In this document: piece by piece, positions 33,681 through 43,340 of the stretch
Position numbering within the stretch: position 1 is the stretch's first letter
Layout: every line of letters starts with the position of its first letter
From: UBA1858 sp964636225
Lineage (GTDB): Bacteria; Pseudomonadota; Gammaproteobacteria; UBA4575
Direction: 5' to 3'
Length of the DNA: 64,000 bases
Assembly: GCA_964636225.1 (NCBI GenBank)
Contig: CAZWQM010000007.1
Location: forward strand, 1 to 64,000
Position numbers and translations under genes: made by a program
The notes under the pieces: generated by a model
Seen by the model: only the letters and a program-made list of their open reading frames with translations
Told to the model about the DNA's origin: nothing
The model's database searches: none

Positions 33681-35051
33681 ATGCGAATGAAAAAAATCAT
33701 CTTATCAATAAATGCCATTCTAGTTTCATTTTTATTGGCCACTGACAGTTGGTCAGCCGTTCATGAAAAGATACTGGATAATGGTTTAAAAGTGATTGTT
33801 AAAGAAGATCATCGCGCGCCTGTTGCAACCGCGCAAGTTTGGTACAAAGTAGGTTCGGCCAGTGAATATGGTGGTATCACCGGTGTATCGCATGTACTGG
33901 AACATATGATGTTTAAAGGCACGCCCAAATATCCCGTGGGCCAATTCTCTGAAATACTGGCCAGCATCGGTGCACGCGATAATGCATTCACCGGGCAGGA
34001 TTACACAGCCTACTACCAGTTGTTTGATGTGTCCAAACTTGAGACTAGCTTTGAACTGGAATCCGATCGAATGGCGCAATTGAATCTGGATGAATCAGAA
34101 TTTGTAAAAGAGCTGGAAGTGGTTAAAGAAGAAAGACGCCTGCGTACAGAAGACAATCCCAACGCGTTGACCTACGAACAGTTTAATGCAACAGCTTATA
34201 ACAGCAGTCCTTATCATCATCCGGTGATTGGCTGGATGAACGATCTGGATAATATGCAGGTATCTGATTTGCGAGCGTGGTATCAACAATGGTACACACC
34301 AAAGAATGCAACTCTGGTAGTGGTCGGTGATGTCTATCCAGATGAAGTATTTGCACTTGCAGAAAAATATTACGGTCCTGTTGAGTCACGCGAAGTAAAA
34401 CCCTTAAAGCCCAGATTGGAACCCGAGCAGACGGGAGAAAGACGTGTGGAAATTAAAGCAGTGGCCAAACTGCCCTATATGATTATTGGATATAAAGTGC
34501 CATCACTGAAGACGGTTAAAGATGTAAGCGAAGCTTATGCTTTAAATATACTGTCTGGAATACTCGATGGTGGAAGGAGCTCGCGCTTAAGTAAAAATCT
34601 GGTGAGAGAGCAGGAAATTGCAGCCAGTGCTGGAGCGGGATATGACCTTTATTCAGCAAGAAATAATATGTTTTTGTTTGATGGAACGCCTAATTCAGGC
34701 AGGACTCTGGAAGAACTCGAGCAGGCGATTTACCGGGAAGTTGAGAAATTACAAACAGAGCTGGTGAGTGAGCGAGAATTAAAACGAGTTAAGGCACAAG
34801 TGCTAGCTGATGAAGTGTATCAGCTGGATTCCGTACAAAGGCAGGCTTACCTGATAGGAAGCCTGGAAACGGTAGGCCTGGGCTGGCAGACCATGGAGGA
34901 ATATGCTGAATATATTCAGAAAATATCGGCCCAAGAAGTACGTGAAGTGGCCAGAAAATATTTGATAGATGATCGTAAAACAGTCGCTGTGTTAACACCG
35001 ATTGAGCCCAAAGGATTGGGCAAAACAGTCAGCCTTAAATTAGATAGATGA
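33681..35051 (+). CDS. M16 family zinc metallopeptidase, catalytic partner
   Basis: The 456-residue protein has a signal peptide (about 1-25, ending DSWSA) and the M16 fold. The inverted zinc motif HVLEH is at H71-E74-H75, with the third Glu in VVKEERR (150-151). M16B enzymes degrade peptides in the periplasm or on the outer side of the inner membrane. The next gene, overlapping by 4 nt (ATGA), lacks the zinc motif but keeps the Arg/Tyr pair, so the two probably form a heterodimer. Substrate unknown. Confidence 0.93.
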   Translation: MRMKKIILSINAILVSFLLATDSWSAVHEKILDNGLKVIVKEDHRAPVATAQVWYKVGSASEYGGITGVSHVLEHMMFKGTPKYPVGQFSEILASIGARDNAFTGQDYTAYYQLFDVSKLETSFELESDRMAQLNLDESEFVKELEVVKEERRLRTEDNPNALTYEQFNATAYNSSPYHHPVIGWMNDLDNMQVSDLRAWYQQWYTPKNATLVVVGDVYPDEVFALAEKYYGPVESREVKPLKPRLEPEQTGERRVEIKAVAKLPYMIIGYKVPSLKTVKDVSEAYALNILSGILDGGRSSRLSKNLVREQEIAASAGAGYDLYSARNNMFLFDGTPNSGRTLEELEQAIYREVEKLQTELVSERELKRVKAQVLADEVYQLDSVQRQAYLIGSLETVGLGWQTMEEYAEYIQKISAQEVREVARKYLIDDRKTVAVLTPIEPKGLGKTVSLKLDR

Positions 35052-36388
35052 GAATTAATCAGGTGAATATTAAAATGAAACCAATTATTCGTTTGTTGCT
35101 TGTGTTTATTGCGTTAGTCAGCTGTTCGGTAGCTTTTGCGCTACCTGATATAAACACATGGACCACCAAAAACGGCATAACAGTTATGTATGTATATTCT
35201 CCGGAATTACCCATGGCTGATATAGAACTGTCATTTGATGCGGGAAGTGCACGTGATGGTGACCTGGCAGGCCTGTCTTCAATGATGCACGCCATGCTGG
35301 ATAAAGGGACTAGAAAACTGACTGCAGATGAGGTGGCATCGCGATTTGAAGACGTGGGTGCACAGTTCAGTGCTAATGTGGATCTGGATCGATCAAGTGT
35401 TTCATTGCGCAGCCTGACGAATGATGATTTTTTTCCGGATGCGCTTGCTATGTTTATTGATGTTGTCGCTAAACCATCTTTCCCTGAACGCGACTTTGAC
35501 AGAGAAAAGAAACGGTTGCTTGTTGCATTAGAAGATAGTGATCAACGCCCAGATGATATTGTGAGCCGAAAGTTCTTTGATTTACTTTATCAGCAGCAGG
35601 CATATGCGCAGCCCACTAGTGGTACAAAAGATTCGGTAAGCAAAATTTCACTGCAGGATATCAAACAATTTCACAAGCAGTATATGGTCGCAAGTAATAG
35701 TGTGCTGGCCATTGTTGGAGACGTATCAAAACAAAAAGCGGAAGCTATCACCAACAAGATAAGTGAGTCTCTACCCAAAGGAAAAGCCAAGCAAAAAATA
35801 ACAATTGCTCGTTCTTCTTCAGAAGCGAAGCTTTATGTAGATTTTCCTTCCCAGCAGGCGCATGTTCGCATGGGACAAATCGGCATTGAACGTGGCGATC
35901 CTGATTATTTCAGTTTGTATGTGGGTAATCATGTATTGGGTGGCGGCGGCTTCACTTCGCGTCTGGTCAAGGAAGTACGTAGTAAGCGTGGATTGTCCTA
36001 CAGCGTATACAGTTATTTCCTTCCCTATAAGCAACCTGGACCATTTATGCTAGGACTGCAAACTCGTTCTGACCAAGTGAATGAAGCTGTGCAGGTGTGT
36101 AATGAAGTATTAAACGAATTCATCGAAAATGGCCCTACACAAGAAGAATTGGAGTTAAGCAAACAAAATATCATCAACGGTTTTCCGCTGCGTGTAGATA
36201 GCAACAGGGATATTCTAGAGTATTTGTCTTTAATTGGTTATTACCAATTACCTTTGAATTATTTGAGTGATTTCAAAACTAATATTGAAAAAGTAACACT
36301 GAATGATGTTAAAACAGCTTTTCGCAAGCATTTGGATTTGAAATCTTTTGTTACTGTAGTGGTAGGAAGTGAGCAAAAAGACACTTGA
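35048..36388 (+). CDS. M16 family peptidase-like protein, non-catalytic partner
   Basis: This 446-residue protein has a signal peptide (about 10-35, ending SVAFA) and M16 N- and C-terminal domains. The zinc site is absent: the equivalent segment is GLSSMMHAMLDKGT. The substrate-binding segment KRGLSYSVYSYF retains the Arg and Tyr that the partner subunit supplies in M16B dimers. The gene starts inside the end of the catalytic partner, and the rsmD GTG lies inside its 3' end (20-nt overlap). Confidence 0.9.
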   Translation: MRINQVNIKMKPIIRLLLVFIALVSCSVAFALPDINTWTTKNGITVMYVYSPELPMADIELSFDAGSARDGDLAGLSSMMHAMLDKGTRKLTADEVASRFEDVGAQFSANVDLDRSSVSLRSLTNDDFFPDALAMFIDVVAKPSFPERDFDREKKRLLVALEDSDQRPDDIVSRKFFDLLYQQQAYAQPTSGTKDSVSKISLQDIKQFHKQYMVASNSVLAIVGDVSKQKAEAITNKISESLPKGKAKQKITIARSSSEAKLYVDFPSQQAHVRMGQIGIERGDPDYFSLYVGNHVLGGGGFTSRLVKEVRSKRGLSYSVYSYFLPYKQPGPFMLGLQTRSDQVNEAVQVCNEVLNEFIENGPTQEELELSKQNIINGFPLRVDSNRDILEYLSLIGYYQLPLNYLSDFKTNIEKVTLNDVKTAFRKHLDLKSFVTVVVGSEQKDT

Positions 36389-36953
36389 TTTAGAGTCCGC
36401 ACCACGGCAAGTCAGAATCATTGCCGGGCGCTGGCGCGGAACAAAACTTCCGGTTGTATTAAAAGAAGGTGTGCGACCTACGCCCAATCGAGTAAAAGAA
36501 ACGCTTTTTAATTGGTTGCAGCCACAAATTGAAGGCAGTCATTGTTTGGATTTATTTGCTGGGAGTGGCGCGTTAGGACTGGAGGCCGTATCACGCGGTG
36601 CAACACAGGCTACCTTGGTAGATAGCGATGCACAAATTATTGCTTTGTTATCACAGCAAGTAGAAAAACTGCGGGCGCATAGAGATGTTCGAATTTGTCA
36701 CGATGATGCTTATGCTTATCTGGAAAAGGATTCTAACGCCTTTGATATCATATTTTTAGATCCGCCTTTTTCAATATATCATCCTGAGCAATTACTTCAA
36801 CAATTGCTTAATAGTGCATGTATCAAGCTCTCCACATGCATTTATCTTGAGACAGCTGCAGAAAAATTTCCTCAAATACCGCCAAAGTCGTGGCAATGGC
36901 GAAGACAGTTAAAAGCAGGTCAAGTAGAATGTGGGCTACTGGTGGCTAACTGA
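36369..36953 (+). CDS. rsmD: 16S rRNA (guanine966-N2)-methyltransferase RsmD
   Basis: RsmD methylates G966 of 16S rRNA in the 30S subunit. The 194-residue protein has RIIAGRWRGTKLP and RPTPNRVKETLFNWL at the N-terminus. The SAM site CLDLFAGSGALGLEAVSRGA (positions about 60-80) and catalytic FLDPPF follow. The start is GTG 36369-36371, within the preceding gene. coaD follows, the usual rsmD-coaD order. Confidence 0.95.
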   Translation: MSKKTLDLESAPRQVRIIAGRWRGTKLPVVLKEGVRPTPNRVKETLFNWLQPQIEGSHCLDLFAGSGALGLEAVSRGATQATLVDSDAQIIALLSQQVEKLRAHRDVRICHDDAYAYLEKDSNAFDIIFLDPPFSIYHPEQLLQQLLNSACIKLSTCIYLETAAEKFPQIPPKSWQWRRQLKAGQVECGLLVAN

Positions 36954-36990
36954 AGTCACTTGTTTTTTTAACAGCGAGCCAACATCAACC

Positions 36991-37476
36991 ATGTCGAAAA
37001 TAGTTGTTTATCCTGGAACCTTTGATCCCATTACCAATGGACATGCCGATCTGGTACGTCGAGCTACGCATGTGTTTGATCAGGTAATAGTAGGTATTGC
37101 CGATAGCCCGCATAAAAAGCCATTATTTGAATTGCATGAAAGAATGTCTTTAGCACAGACTGTGCTTGCGGAATTTGCAGGTATTAAAGTACTTGGTTTT
37201 AATGGTTTGTTAGTGGACTTTGCCAAGACACAGGGTGCGGTGGCCATATTACGTGGCTTACGTGCCGTATCTGACTTTGAGTTTGAATTTCAGCTGGCTA
37301 GCACCAACCGTCATCTTGATCCCACATTGGAATCGATTTTTCTGACACCTGCCGAACAGTTTTCTTTTATTTCATCCAGCGTTGTCAGAGAAGTCGCACT
37401 ACTGGGTGGTGATATTTCAAAATTTGTACACCCTGAAGTTGAACGGGCACTGAAAAGTAAATTTCTGGATAAATAG
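36991..37476 (+). CDS. coaD: Phosphopantetheine adenylyltransferase CoaD
   Basis: CoaD adenylates 4'-phosphopantetheine to dephospho-CoA, the penultimate step of coenzyme A synthesis. The 161-residue hexameric enzyme starts MSKIVVYPGTFDPITNGHAD, with the TxGH nucleotide motif. RGLRAVSDFEFEFQLA and FISSSVVRE are also conserved. An in-frame upstream start at 36931 would add 20 residues not found in the family, so 36991 is chosen. Confidence 0.97.
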   Translation: MSKIVVYPGTFDPITNGHADLVRRATHVFDQVIVGIADSPHKKPLFELHERMSLAQTVLAEFAGIKVLGFNGLLVDFAKTQGAVAILRGLRAVSDFEFEFQLASTNRHLDPTLESIFLTPAEQFSFISSSVVREVALLGGDISKFVHPEVERALKSKFLDK

Positions 37477-37478
37477 TC

Positions 37479-37733
37479 ATGGCGCTTTATATAACAGATG
37501 AGTGTATTAACTGTGATGTATGTGAGCCTGAATGCCCAAATGATGCCATTTACGAAGGCGAAGAAATTTATCAAATTAAATCTCAGCAGTGTACCCAATG
37601 TGTGGGGCATTTTGATGAACCACAATGTGTAAAAGTCTGTCCGGTCAACTGTATTTTGGTCGATCCGAAACATACTGAAACGCAGCAACAGCTATTGCAA
37701 AAATACCAACAAATATGCAGTTCGCAACAATGA
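37479..37733 (+). CDS. YfhL-family 2[4Fe-4S] ferredoxin
   Basis: The 84-residue protein has two cluster motifs: CINCDVCEPECP and CTQCVGHFDEPQCVKVCPVNC (the second with the extended insertion typical of YfhL/Fdx of the AlvinFdx type). Such low-potential ferredoxins serve in biosynthetic electron transfer. It follows coaD by 2 nt, a common arrangement. Its stop overlaps the ggt start (ATGA at 37730-37733). Confidence 0.94.
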   Translation: MALYITDECINCDVCEPECPNDAIYEGEEIYQIKSQQCTQCVGHFDEPQCVKVCPVNCILVDPKHTETQQQLLQKYQQICSSQQ

Positions 37734-39394
37734 TGTTACGGGTCATTGTCTTCTATCTATTTTCCTCTTTGCTGCTGGTATCTGCGCATGACAGCAGAAA
37801 CTCCTATGCCGTCGCCAGTGCGCATGAGCTGGCAACAGTGGCCGGTGAGCAGGTTTTGCAGGCGGGTGGAAATGCATTTGATGCAGCGGTGGCGATCAGC
37901 GCAGCTTTGGCTGTGGTGGAGCCCTATGCAAGTGGTCTTGGGGGCGGGGGTTTCTGGTTATTGCATGATGCAAAAAAAAATCAGGATGTAGTCATCGATG
38001 GACGTGAAATAGCACCGTTGGAGGCCACGCATGATATGTATCTAGATGAACAGGGGGCTTTAACCAGGCAATCGATTGACGGTGCGCTAGCTGCTGGAAT
38101 TCCAGGCGTGGTGGCGGCACTGGAGAAAATAAACACAGAGTACGGTGTGAGAGACCTGAAAGATAATTTACTGCCTGCCATTGCTTATGCGAAAGACGGA
38201 TTTCATCCCGGACCACATTTTATAAAGCTTGCCCAGTTGCGCCAACATGCATTACTGGCTTCTGGCGATGCAAAAAAAATTTTTCTAAATCAGGGCGAAC
38301 TTCCTACAGAGCAGTTTGTAGTACGGCAAAAAGATTTAGCCAGAACACTGGAAATAATTGCGCAACAGGGTGCGAAAGGTTTTTATCAGGGAAAGGTTGC
38401 TAAAAAGCTGGTTACGGGTAATCGTGCTGCGGGTGGCATTTGGCGCATGCAGGATCTGGAACGGTATAAGGTAATCACTAGAACGCCGTTAAAGACTAAC
38501 TATCATGGTATTGAAATCATAATGCCGCCACCACCGACCTCGGGCGGTATCGTGATGACGCAAATTATGGCCATGCTGGAAAAATCAAGTGCATTAGATC
38601 TGAATAATGCAGAATCTATACACTCGGTTGTTGAAGCGATGCGACGAGCCTATCAGGATCGAGCGATTTATCTGGGAGATCCGGCCTTTACGAGTATTCC
38701 GCTAGATAAATTACTGAGCAAGTCATACGCGCAGTATAAATTTTCCAATTTCAATCAGGCGAAAGCAACTTCCAGTCAAGTGCTGGCAGAAGAATTACGA
38801 GCGAAAGGTGAAGACACCACACACTTTTCTGTATTGGATAGTCATGGGAATTATGTGGCGGCGACGTTATCTATTAATTATCCGTTTGGCAGCGGCTTTG
38901 TGGTTCCTGGTACAGGCATACTCTTGAACGACGAAATGGATGATTTTTCATTGGCCAATGGTGTTGCCAATGTATGGGGTCTGGTAGGTTCAGAAGCAAA
39001 TTCAATTGAGCCAGGAAAACGAATGCTTTCTAGTATGACTCCCATGTTTGCACGCGATGGACAACGAACCCTGATCGTGGGAACACCTGGGGGAAGCCGT
39101 ATTATCAGTATGCTGGCGCTGGCAATCATAAAATATCAGCAAGGCGCCAATAGCCTGGATATTGTCAGCCAGCGCAGGTTCCATCATCAGTATCTGCCCG
39201 ATGAAATTCAATTTGAAAAAGATTCATTAACTGATGAAGAAAAACAGATTTTAACTGCTAAAGGGCATCACTTAAATGAAATGTCTCGTCAGTATGGGGA
39301 TATGCACGCCATAATTTGGGATCACAAGAATAATATAGTTGAAGCGGCATCCGATCCGCGTGGTGAAGGTTTAGCCGTTGTAAATACTAATTAA
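37730..39394 (+). CDS. ggt: Gamma-glutamyltransferase (glutathione hydrolase)
   Basis: This periplasmic Ntn-hydrolase cleaves gamma-glutamyl bonds of glutathione and self-processes into two subunits. Using the coupled ATG at 37730 the protein has 554 residues with a signal peptide ending LLLVSA. The processing site precedes Thr363 in GEDTTHFSVLD. The substrate motif SSMTPMF and the oxyanion segment GTPGGSRIISM are present. Starts at 37715 and 37733 are also in frame. The TAA lies in TTAA shared with the convergent mutM stop. Confidence 0.95.
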   Translation: MMLRVIVFYLFSSLLLVSAHDSRNSYAVASAHELATVAGEQVLQAGGNAFDAAVAISAALAVVEPYASGLGGGGFWLLHDAKKNQDVVIDGREIAPLEATHDMYLDEQGALTRQSIDGALAAGIPGVVAALEKINTEYGVRDLKDNLLPAIAYAKDGFHPGPHFIKLAQLRQHALLASGDAKKIFLNQGELPTEQFVVRQKDLARTLEIIAQQGAKGFYQGKVAKKLVTGNRAAGGIWRMQDLERYKVITRTPLKTNYHGIEIIMPPPPTSGGIVMTQIMAMLEKSSALDLNNAESIHSVVEAMRRAYQDRAIYLGDPAFTSIPLDKLLSKSYAQYKFSNFNQAKATSSQVLAEELRAKGEDTTHFSVLDSHGNYVAATLSINYPFGSGFVVPGTGILLNDEMDDFSLANGVANVWGLVGSEANSIEPGKRMLSSMTPMFARDGQRTLIVGTPGGSRIISMLALAIIKYQQGANSLDIVSQRRFHHQYLPDEIQFEKDSLTDEEKQILTAKGHHLNEMSRQYGDMHAIIWDHKNNIVEAASDPRGEGLAVVNTN

Positions 39395-40203
39395 TGCTGG
39401 CATTGCGTGCAGTAAGTTGTAGTGCGTTGCCCCTGACGAATAGAACGTAACAGGCGTGTGCAGACAATGCAAGGCTGTTTGCCTCTGCCATAAACTTTAA
39501 GTTGTTGCTGAAAATACCCTGGTTGCCCATCGCCCTGAGTGAAATCGCGTAATGTTGTGCCGCCACGTTGAATGGCTTCGGTCAGAATTTGTTTTATGGC
39601 CTGCGTTAGAAGAATGTAACGAGATAGGGATATTTTACTTGCCTCGCGACCAGGATGAATTTTGCTGATAAACAAGGCCTCGGTGGCATAGATGTTTCCC
39701 ACTCCGACAACGATTTGTGAATTCATAATAAATTCCTTAATCGAAATGCGTCGGTTACGTGAAGCGTTATATAGGTACTCGGGATTGAATGTTTCATCCA
39801 GAGGCTCAGGGCCCAAATTAACCAGTAGTTTATGACTTAATGGATCTTTTTGGGTCCATAATATAGCCCCAAAACGCCGAGGATCACGCAGGCGCAAAAT
39901 ATGATTGTTAAACACAAGATCAAAATGGTCATGTTTCTCTGCTGCCGTGCTATGTTGGCTAATACGCAAACTGCCTGACATACCAAGATGAATTATTAAC
40001 GTGCCTGTGTTGGTATGTAACAGTAAATATTTTGCACGTCTTGTTACATGAGTAAATACTTGTGAACTGAGCTGTTTATTCAGTTGGCGAGGAATAGGCC
40101 AACGCAACTTTTTGACGCGAGTAACTACAGATAGCACTTTATGACCTGAGATATAAGGTTCTATACCTTGCCTTGTCGTTTCAACCTCGGGAAGCTCGGG
40201 CAT
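39391..40203 (-). CDS. mutM: Formamidopyrimidine-DNA glycosylase MutM (Fpg)
   Basis: MutM excises 8-oxoguanine and formamidopyrimidines and nicks the abasic site. The 270-residue protein starts MPELPEVETTRQGI, giving the catalytic Pro2 and Glu3. The helix-two-turn-helix motif VGVGNIYATEALF and a C-terminal zinc finger (CIVC ... CTQC) are present. Its start overlaps the stop of the chorismatase gene by one base. Confidence 0.97.
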   Translation of the reverse strand: MPELPEVETTRQGIEPYISGHKVLSVVTRVKKLRWPIPRQLNKQLSSQVFTHVTRRAKYLLLHTNTGTLIIHLGMSGSLRISQHSTAAEKHDHFDLVFNNHILRLRDPRRFGAILWTQKDPLSHKLLVNLGPEPLDETFNPEYLYNASRNRRISIKEFIMNSQIVVGVGNIYATEALFISKIHPGREASKISLSRYILLTQAIKQILTEAIQRGGTTLRDFTQGDGQPGYFQQQLKVYGRGKQPCIVCTRLLRSIRQGQRTTTYCTQCQH

Positions 40204-41216
40204 TATACCAGGCGCGTAATAGGAATAATCGCGAGGGCTTCTATCTCAACCGATAAATCAGTACGACACATATCACCCTGTAAATAATATACAGCTGCAC
40301 TATGTCCTAACCTTAATTGTATATGCGTGCGTACCGTATCAAGGTGTTCAGGATTTTTTATATAGACTTTAAACTGCGAAAAATCCTGTAGCGAGATTGA
40401 TGTCATTTGATGTTCAGACACTGCAGTAGAAACAAGCTGCTCAATATTGGAAAGGCACAGTTCGGTTTGGCGATTTATATCGCCCTCGAACTGAGTATTG
40501 TGTCCCGTTATACTGGCGGTACCTGAAACAAATAATATCTCTTGCTGATTGTTGCGATGAAGTAATGCGCGCGAAAACAAAGGAGGATCCTTACTGTAAA
40601 TTGGCGGGTACTCAAATGCGCTGACCTGAAGTGTATTTTCAATACCAATTCCAGGTTTTCTGGCCGCAATAAAAAATATTTGCATTTCTGGCAACTGGCT
40701 GCCAATCACAGTGGCTGCAGGATAAGATTGATCGTTGACAGCGTTATTTTGATAGGCGCGAGTTCTGCCGCTGCAAAATAACTGGTAGTTATTTGAATTC
40801 GGATAAATGTCTTGAGTGATCTCAGGAAAATAATTCCAGGTGCGTATCAAGTACGGATATTCATGAGCCTGCATAATTTCAAAAATAGCTTGATAGGCTT
40901 GTTCACTGGCCTGATCGATTGGTGCATATGCAGTTATGGCATCGGGTACACGAGCCATTAAATATTGTTCATTAAGATATATTTGCCAGTCATCCGTGCG
41001 CTCTGAGTGATTTACTAGCCCCTTCCAGGATTCAAACATTTGTTCGTGCTGTAATGAAGGAATAGCAATAGTGGGGAGTTGGTGAATAATATTTTCAGCA
41101 GGCTTGATACTGTATCTGACAGTAAAAAATTCATGTAAATCAGCAATTACATCTGTGCTCACTTTTACATTAAGCATTTCTTCAGCCGATCCATTTGTAA
41201 TAGCAGGGTTATTCAT
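40203..41216 (-). CDS. Chorismatase, XanB2/FkbO/Hyg5 family
   Basis: Family members hydrolyse or rearrange chorismate to dihydroxy- or hydroxybenzoates plus pyruvate. This protein (337 residues from ATG 41216, or 346 from a GTG at 41243) carries the characteristic blocks RTWNYFPEIT, LFCSGRTRAY, PAATVIGS, QVSAFEYPP, FSRALL, FVSGTASITGHNT and the C-terminal CRTDLSVEIEALAI with conserved acidic residues. The fold has two YjgF/RidA-like halves. XanB2 makes 3- and 4-hydroxybenzoate in Xanthomonas. Product type here cannot be read from sequence. The gene sits between GldG and mutM. Confidence 0.85.
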   Translation of the reverse strand: MNNPAITNGSAEEMLNVKVSTDVIADLHEFFTVRYSIKPAENIIHQLPTIAIPSLQHEQMFESWKGLVNHSERTDDWQIYLNEQYLMARVPDAITAYAPIDQASEQAYQAIFEIMQAHEYPYLIRTWNYFPEITQDIYPNSNNYQLFCSGRTRAYQNNAVNDQSYPAATVIGSQLPEMQIFFIAARKPGIGIENTLQVSAFEYPPIYSKDPPLFSRALLHRNNQQEILFVSGTASITGHNTQFEGDINRQTELCLSNIEQLVSTAVSEHQMTSISLQDFSQFKVYIKNPEHLDTVRTHIQLRLGHSAAVYYLQGDMCRTDLSVEIEALAIIPITRLV

Positions 41217-41224
41217 GAGTGTAT

Positions 41225-42580
41225 TTAGTGCTTGTGTCGCCACCAGTGAATGCCAAAGCCTGTTCCAATGAGTGCACCAGGGACCAGTAATAACAGGATT
41301 AAGGCAATGTACATTACATCCTTATCTTCAAGTTCTATCGTTTGGTCAGCTATCGCTTGGTGTGTGATGGATATTAATTTATCGTCTTCGCTTAGCCAGT
41401 TAAAAATATTCAGAGCAAGAGCAAAGTTAGCGCCGTGGCCAATATAACCATTCGCAATGAAATCTGAATCACCAATAATGACAACTCGTTGCTGCTTTTC
41501 ATTCACTTGTCTTGATAGCGCCAGTCCCAATGCCAGTGGCCCCTGAGTATCCCCCTGCTCCTGTTCGTATGTTAACTTATCTGTATTTATCTCACCAACT
41601 TCTGCCCACGACCGCTGCAGTGAATTGAATAGAGTTTGTGTTTTCCAGTCAGAATGGGTGCGATGTTGTAATGCCGCCGCAAACGGAAAAAGCAAATGTG
41701 ACTCAAGTTGTGCAGTGATGCTATGTTTATTAAATTCTGTTATCGGAATCACTGCGACATGCTTAATTCCGAGAAGAATACGTAAAGTGGTATTTGCATC
41801 AATCACTATGCCTGGTATGGGTTCAATGCCCAGCAGCTCATCCAGGCTGCTGAAATAATTCTGTTTTATGGGATCACGCAACCAAAGCAGATTGCCACCA
41901 TTATTTAAAAAATTTTCGATTAACTTCAGTTCGCTGCCTAGATACGCATTTCTGGGGCCTGCGATCAGCAGAATCCGAGTGTTGTCGGGAATGAATGATT
42001 GCATGGCCAGATTGATCGATTGCACCTTAATTGCCGAGGCATTAAGTTTGGCAACTAGTTTGCTTAAGCCGTTATTGCCTGTATTCAAAGGATCTCTCTC
42101 ACCATGCCCCTGTATTGCTGCAATCCAGGTGTCATTATTTCTTGCTAACTGAAACAAGGCCGCCGTCATTTCCTTCTCAGTCAGGCGATTGATGAAAATA
42201 TGCCGATCAGCATAGCTAATCTTTAGTTGACCAAGCTGAGTGAAACCCAACTTGATGAGTTCTTCAGTGGGCAGTTGCGTGTCGACGAATTTATGAGAGA
42301 TATCCTGCTTGAAGCGCTGGTATTTATTTATGAAGCGACTGACTTGCAGACGATTTTTATTTTCGCTAGTAAAATAGGCCTGTAAAGAAACAGGCTGGTC
42401 CATGCGTTGAAGTAATTCAATGCTGCTAGGGCTGAGCGTGTTACGATGATTGGAAGTCCAATCTGCCTGCCAGTTATACAGACTGTTAACCCACAAAAGG
42501 AAAACACTCGCGGCGATACTCAGCAGTGAGTACAGATAGAGTTTAAATCGGTAAAGGCGTTTGTAATTGCAAGTAGTCAA
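41225..42580 (-). CDS. GldG-like auxiliary membrane protein of an ABC system
   Basis: The 451-residue protein has an N-terminal membrane helix (about 12-31), a large extracytoplasmic domain of the ABC_transp_aux (GldG/DUF4350-like) type and a C-terminal helix (VMYIALILLLLVPGALIG). Core motifs include QAYFTSENKNRL, AAIQGHGERDPL and RILLIAGPRN with VVIIGDSDFIANGYIGHGAN (read in parts). It follows the permease by 5 nt. In gliding Bacteroidetes GldAFG is linked to motility; in proteobacteria the role is unknown. Confidence 0.88.
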   Translation of the reverse strand: MTTCNYKRLYRFKLYLYSLLSIAASVFLLWVNSLYNWQADWTSNHRNTLSPSSIELLQRMDQPVSLQAYFTSENKNRLQVSRFINKYQRFKQDISHKFVDTQLPTEELIKLGFTQLGQLKISYADRHIFINRLTEKEMTAALFQLARNNDTWIAAIQGHGERDPLNTGNNGLSKLVAKLNASAIKVQSINLAMQSFIPDNTRILLIAGPRNAYLGSELKLIENFLNNGGNLLWLRDPIKQNYFSSLDELLGIEPIPGIVIDANTTLRILLGIKHVAVIPITEFNKHSITAQLESHLLFPFAAALQHRTHSDWKTQTLFNSLQRSWAEVGEINTDKLTYEQEQGDTQGPLALGLALSRQVNEKQQRVVIIGDSDFIANGYIGHGANFALALNIFNWLSEDDKLISITHQAIADQTIELEDKDVMYIALILLLLVPGALIGTGFGIHWWRHKH

Positions 42581-42585
42581 GGCGT

Positions 42586-43338
42586 CTATTCTTTTTTAAA
42601 CCGCAGATGAATAATAGACAATCCGCTGAATAACATCGTAACGGTGACATAGTAAAAAATATCCTGGCTAGTTATCAAACCGGATAAAGGCGCCAGTAAG
42701 TGCGTGAAGCCAGAGAGGTACAGGAACAGATTGCTGCTGCTGCCCTCGGAAGTGGCTGAATAAAATAAAATGAATGAGAGCAGTAACACGCCAAGACAGC
42801 TCAACAAGGTAAAAATTATATTTTGAGTTAATGTCGCGAGCCACACGCAGAGCGCGGCGTAACTTGTTTGAAACAATAGCATGCCTAGTATGGCGCAAAA
42901 AATTTTGCCCCAGTCCAGATCCACGATTGCTGAAATAGTCAAAGGGAACACAAGATTTAGCAGTGCAAACCCTAGCGCCACTGAAATGATTGCAAGCAGT
43001 TTGCTTGTAAAGATACTGGATACATGAACGGCAGCACTGCGTAGCAAACTATCCTGGTTACGAATTTTTTCTTCGGTTATCACGCGCAAAGTAAACACGG
43101 GTATCATTAACGCGCCAATAATAGAACTCCAAAACAGCATCGGATAAAAAACGGCATCCGTGACGCCTGGAGCATTTTCCGCGCCGGCAAGATTAACCTG
43201 AATATCCAGATAAAAATTATTTAAAAGAACAAGAAATAACAGAGCAATAATAACAAATGTCAGTCCAAGTATTATCCAAACCGGTGGCTGCATCCATACA
43301 CGGCGCATTTCATTTAAAAATATATGCGTGAAAACCAT
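42586..43338 (-). CDS. ABC-2 type permease (GldF-like)
   Basis: The 250-residue protein has six predicted membrane helices. It begins with a cytoplasmic NEMRRVWMQPPVWI stretch, and TLRVITEEKIRNQDSLLRSA is the conserved ABC-2 loop. It lies 2 nt after the ATPase gene and 5 nt before GldG, so all three form one transporter. Substrate unknown. Confidence 0.9.
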   Translation of the reverse strand: MVFTHIFLNEMRRVWMQPPVWIILGLTFVIIALLFLVLLNNFYLDIQVNLAGAENAPGVTDAVFYPMLFWSSIIGALMIPVFTLRVITEEKIRNQDSLLRSAAVHVSSIFTSKLLAIISVALGFALLNLVFPLTISAIVDLDWGKIFCAILGMLLFQTSYAALCVWLATLTQNIIFTLLSCLGVLLLSFILFYSATSEGSSSNLFLYLSGFTHLLAPLSGLITSQDIFYYVTVTMLFSGLSIIHLRFKKE

Positions 43339-43340
43339 GC

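Noticed and set aside
36931..36990. Upstream start for coaD
   Set aside because: The added residues are not found in the family and the region overlaps rsmD.
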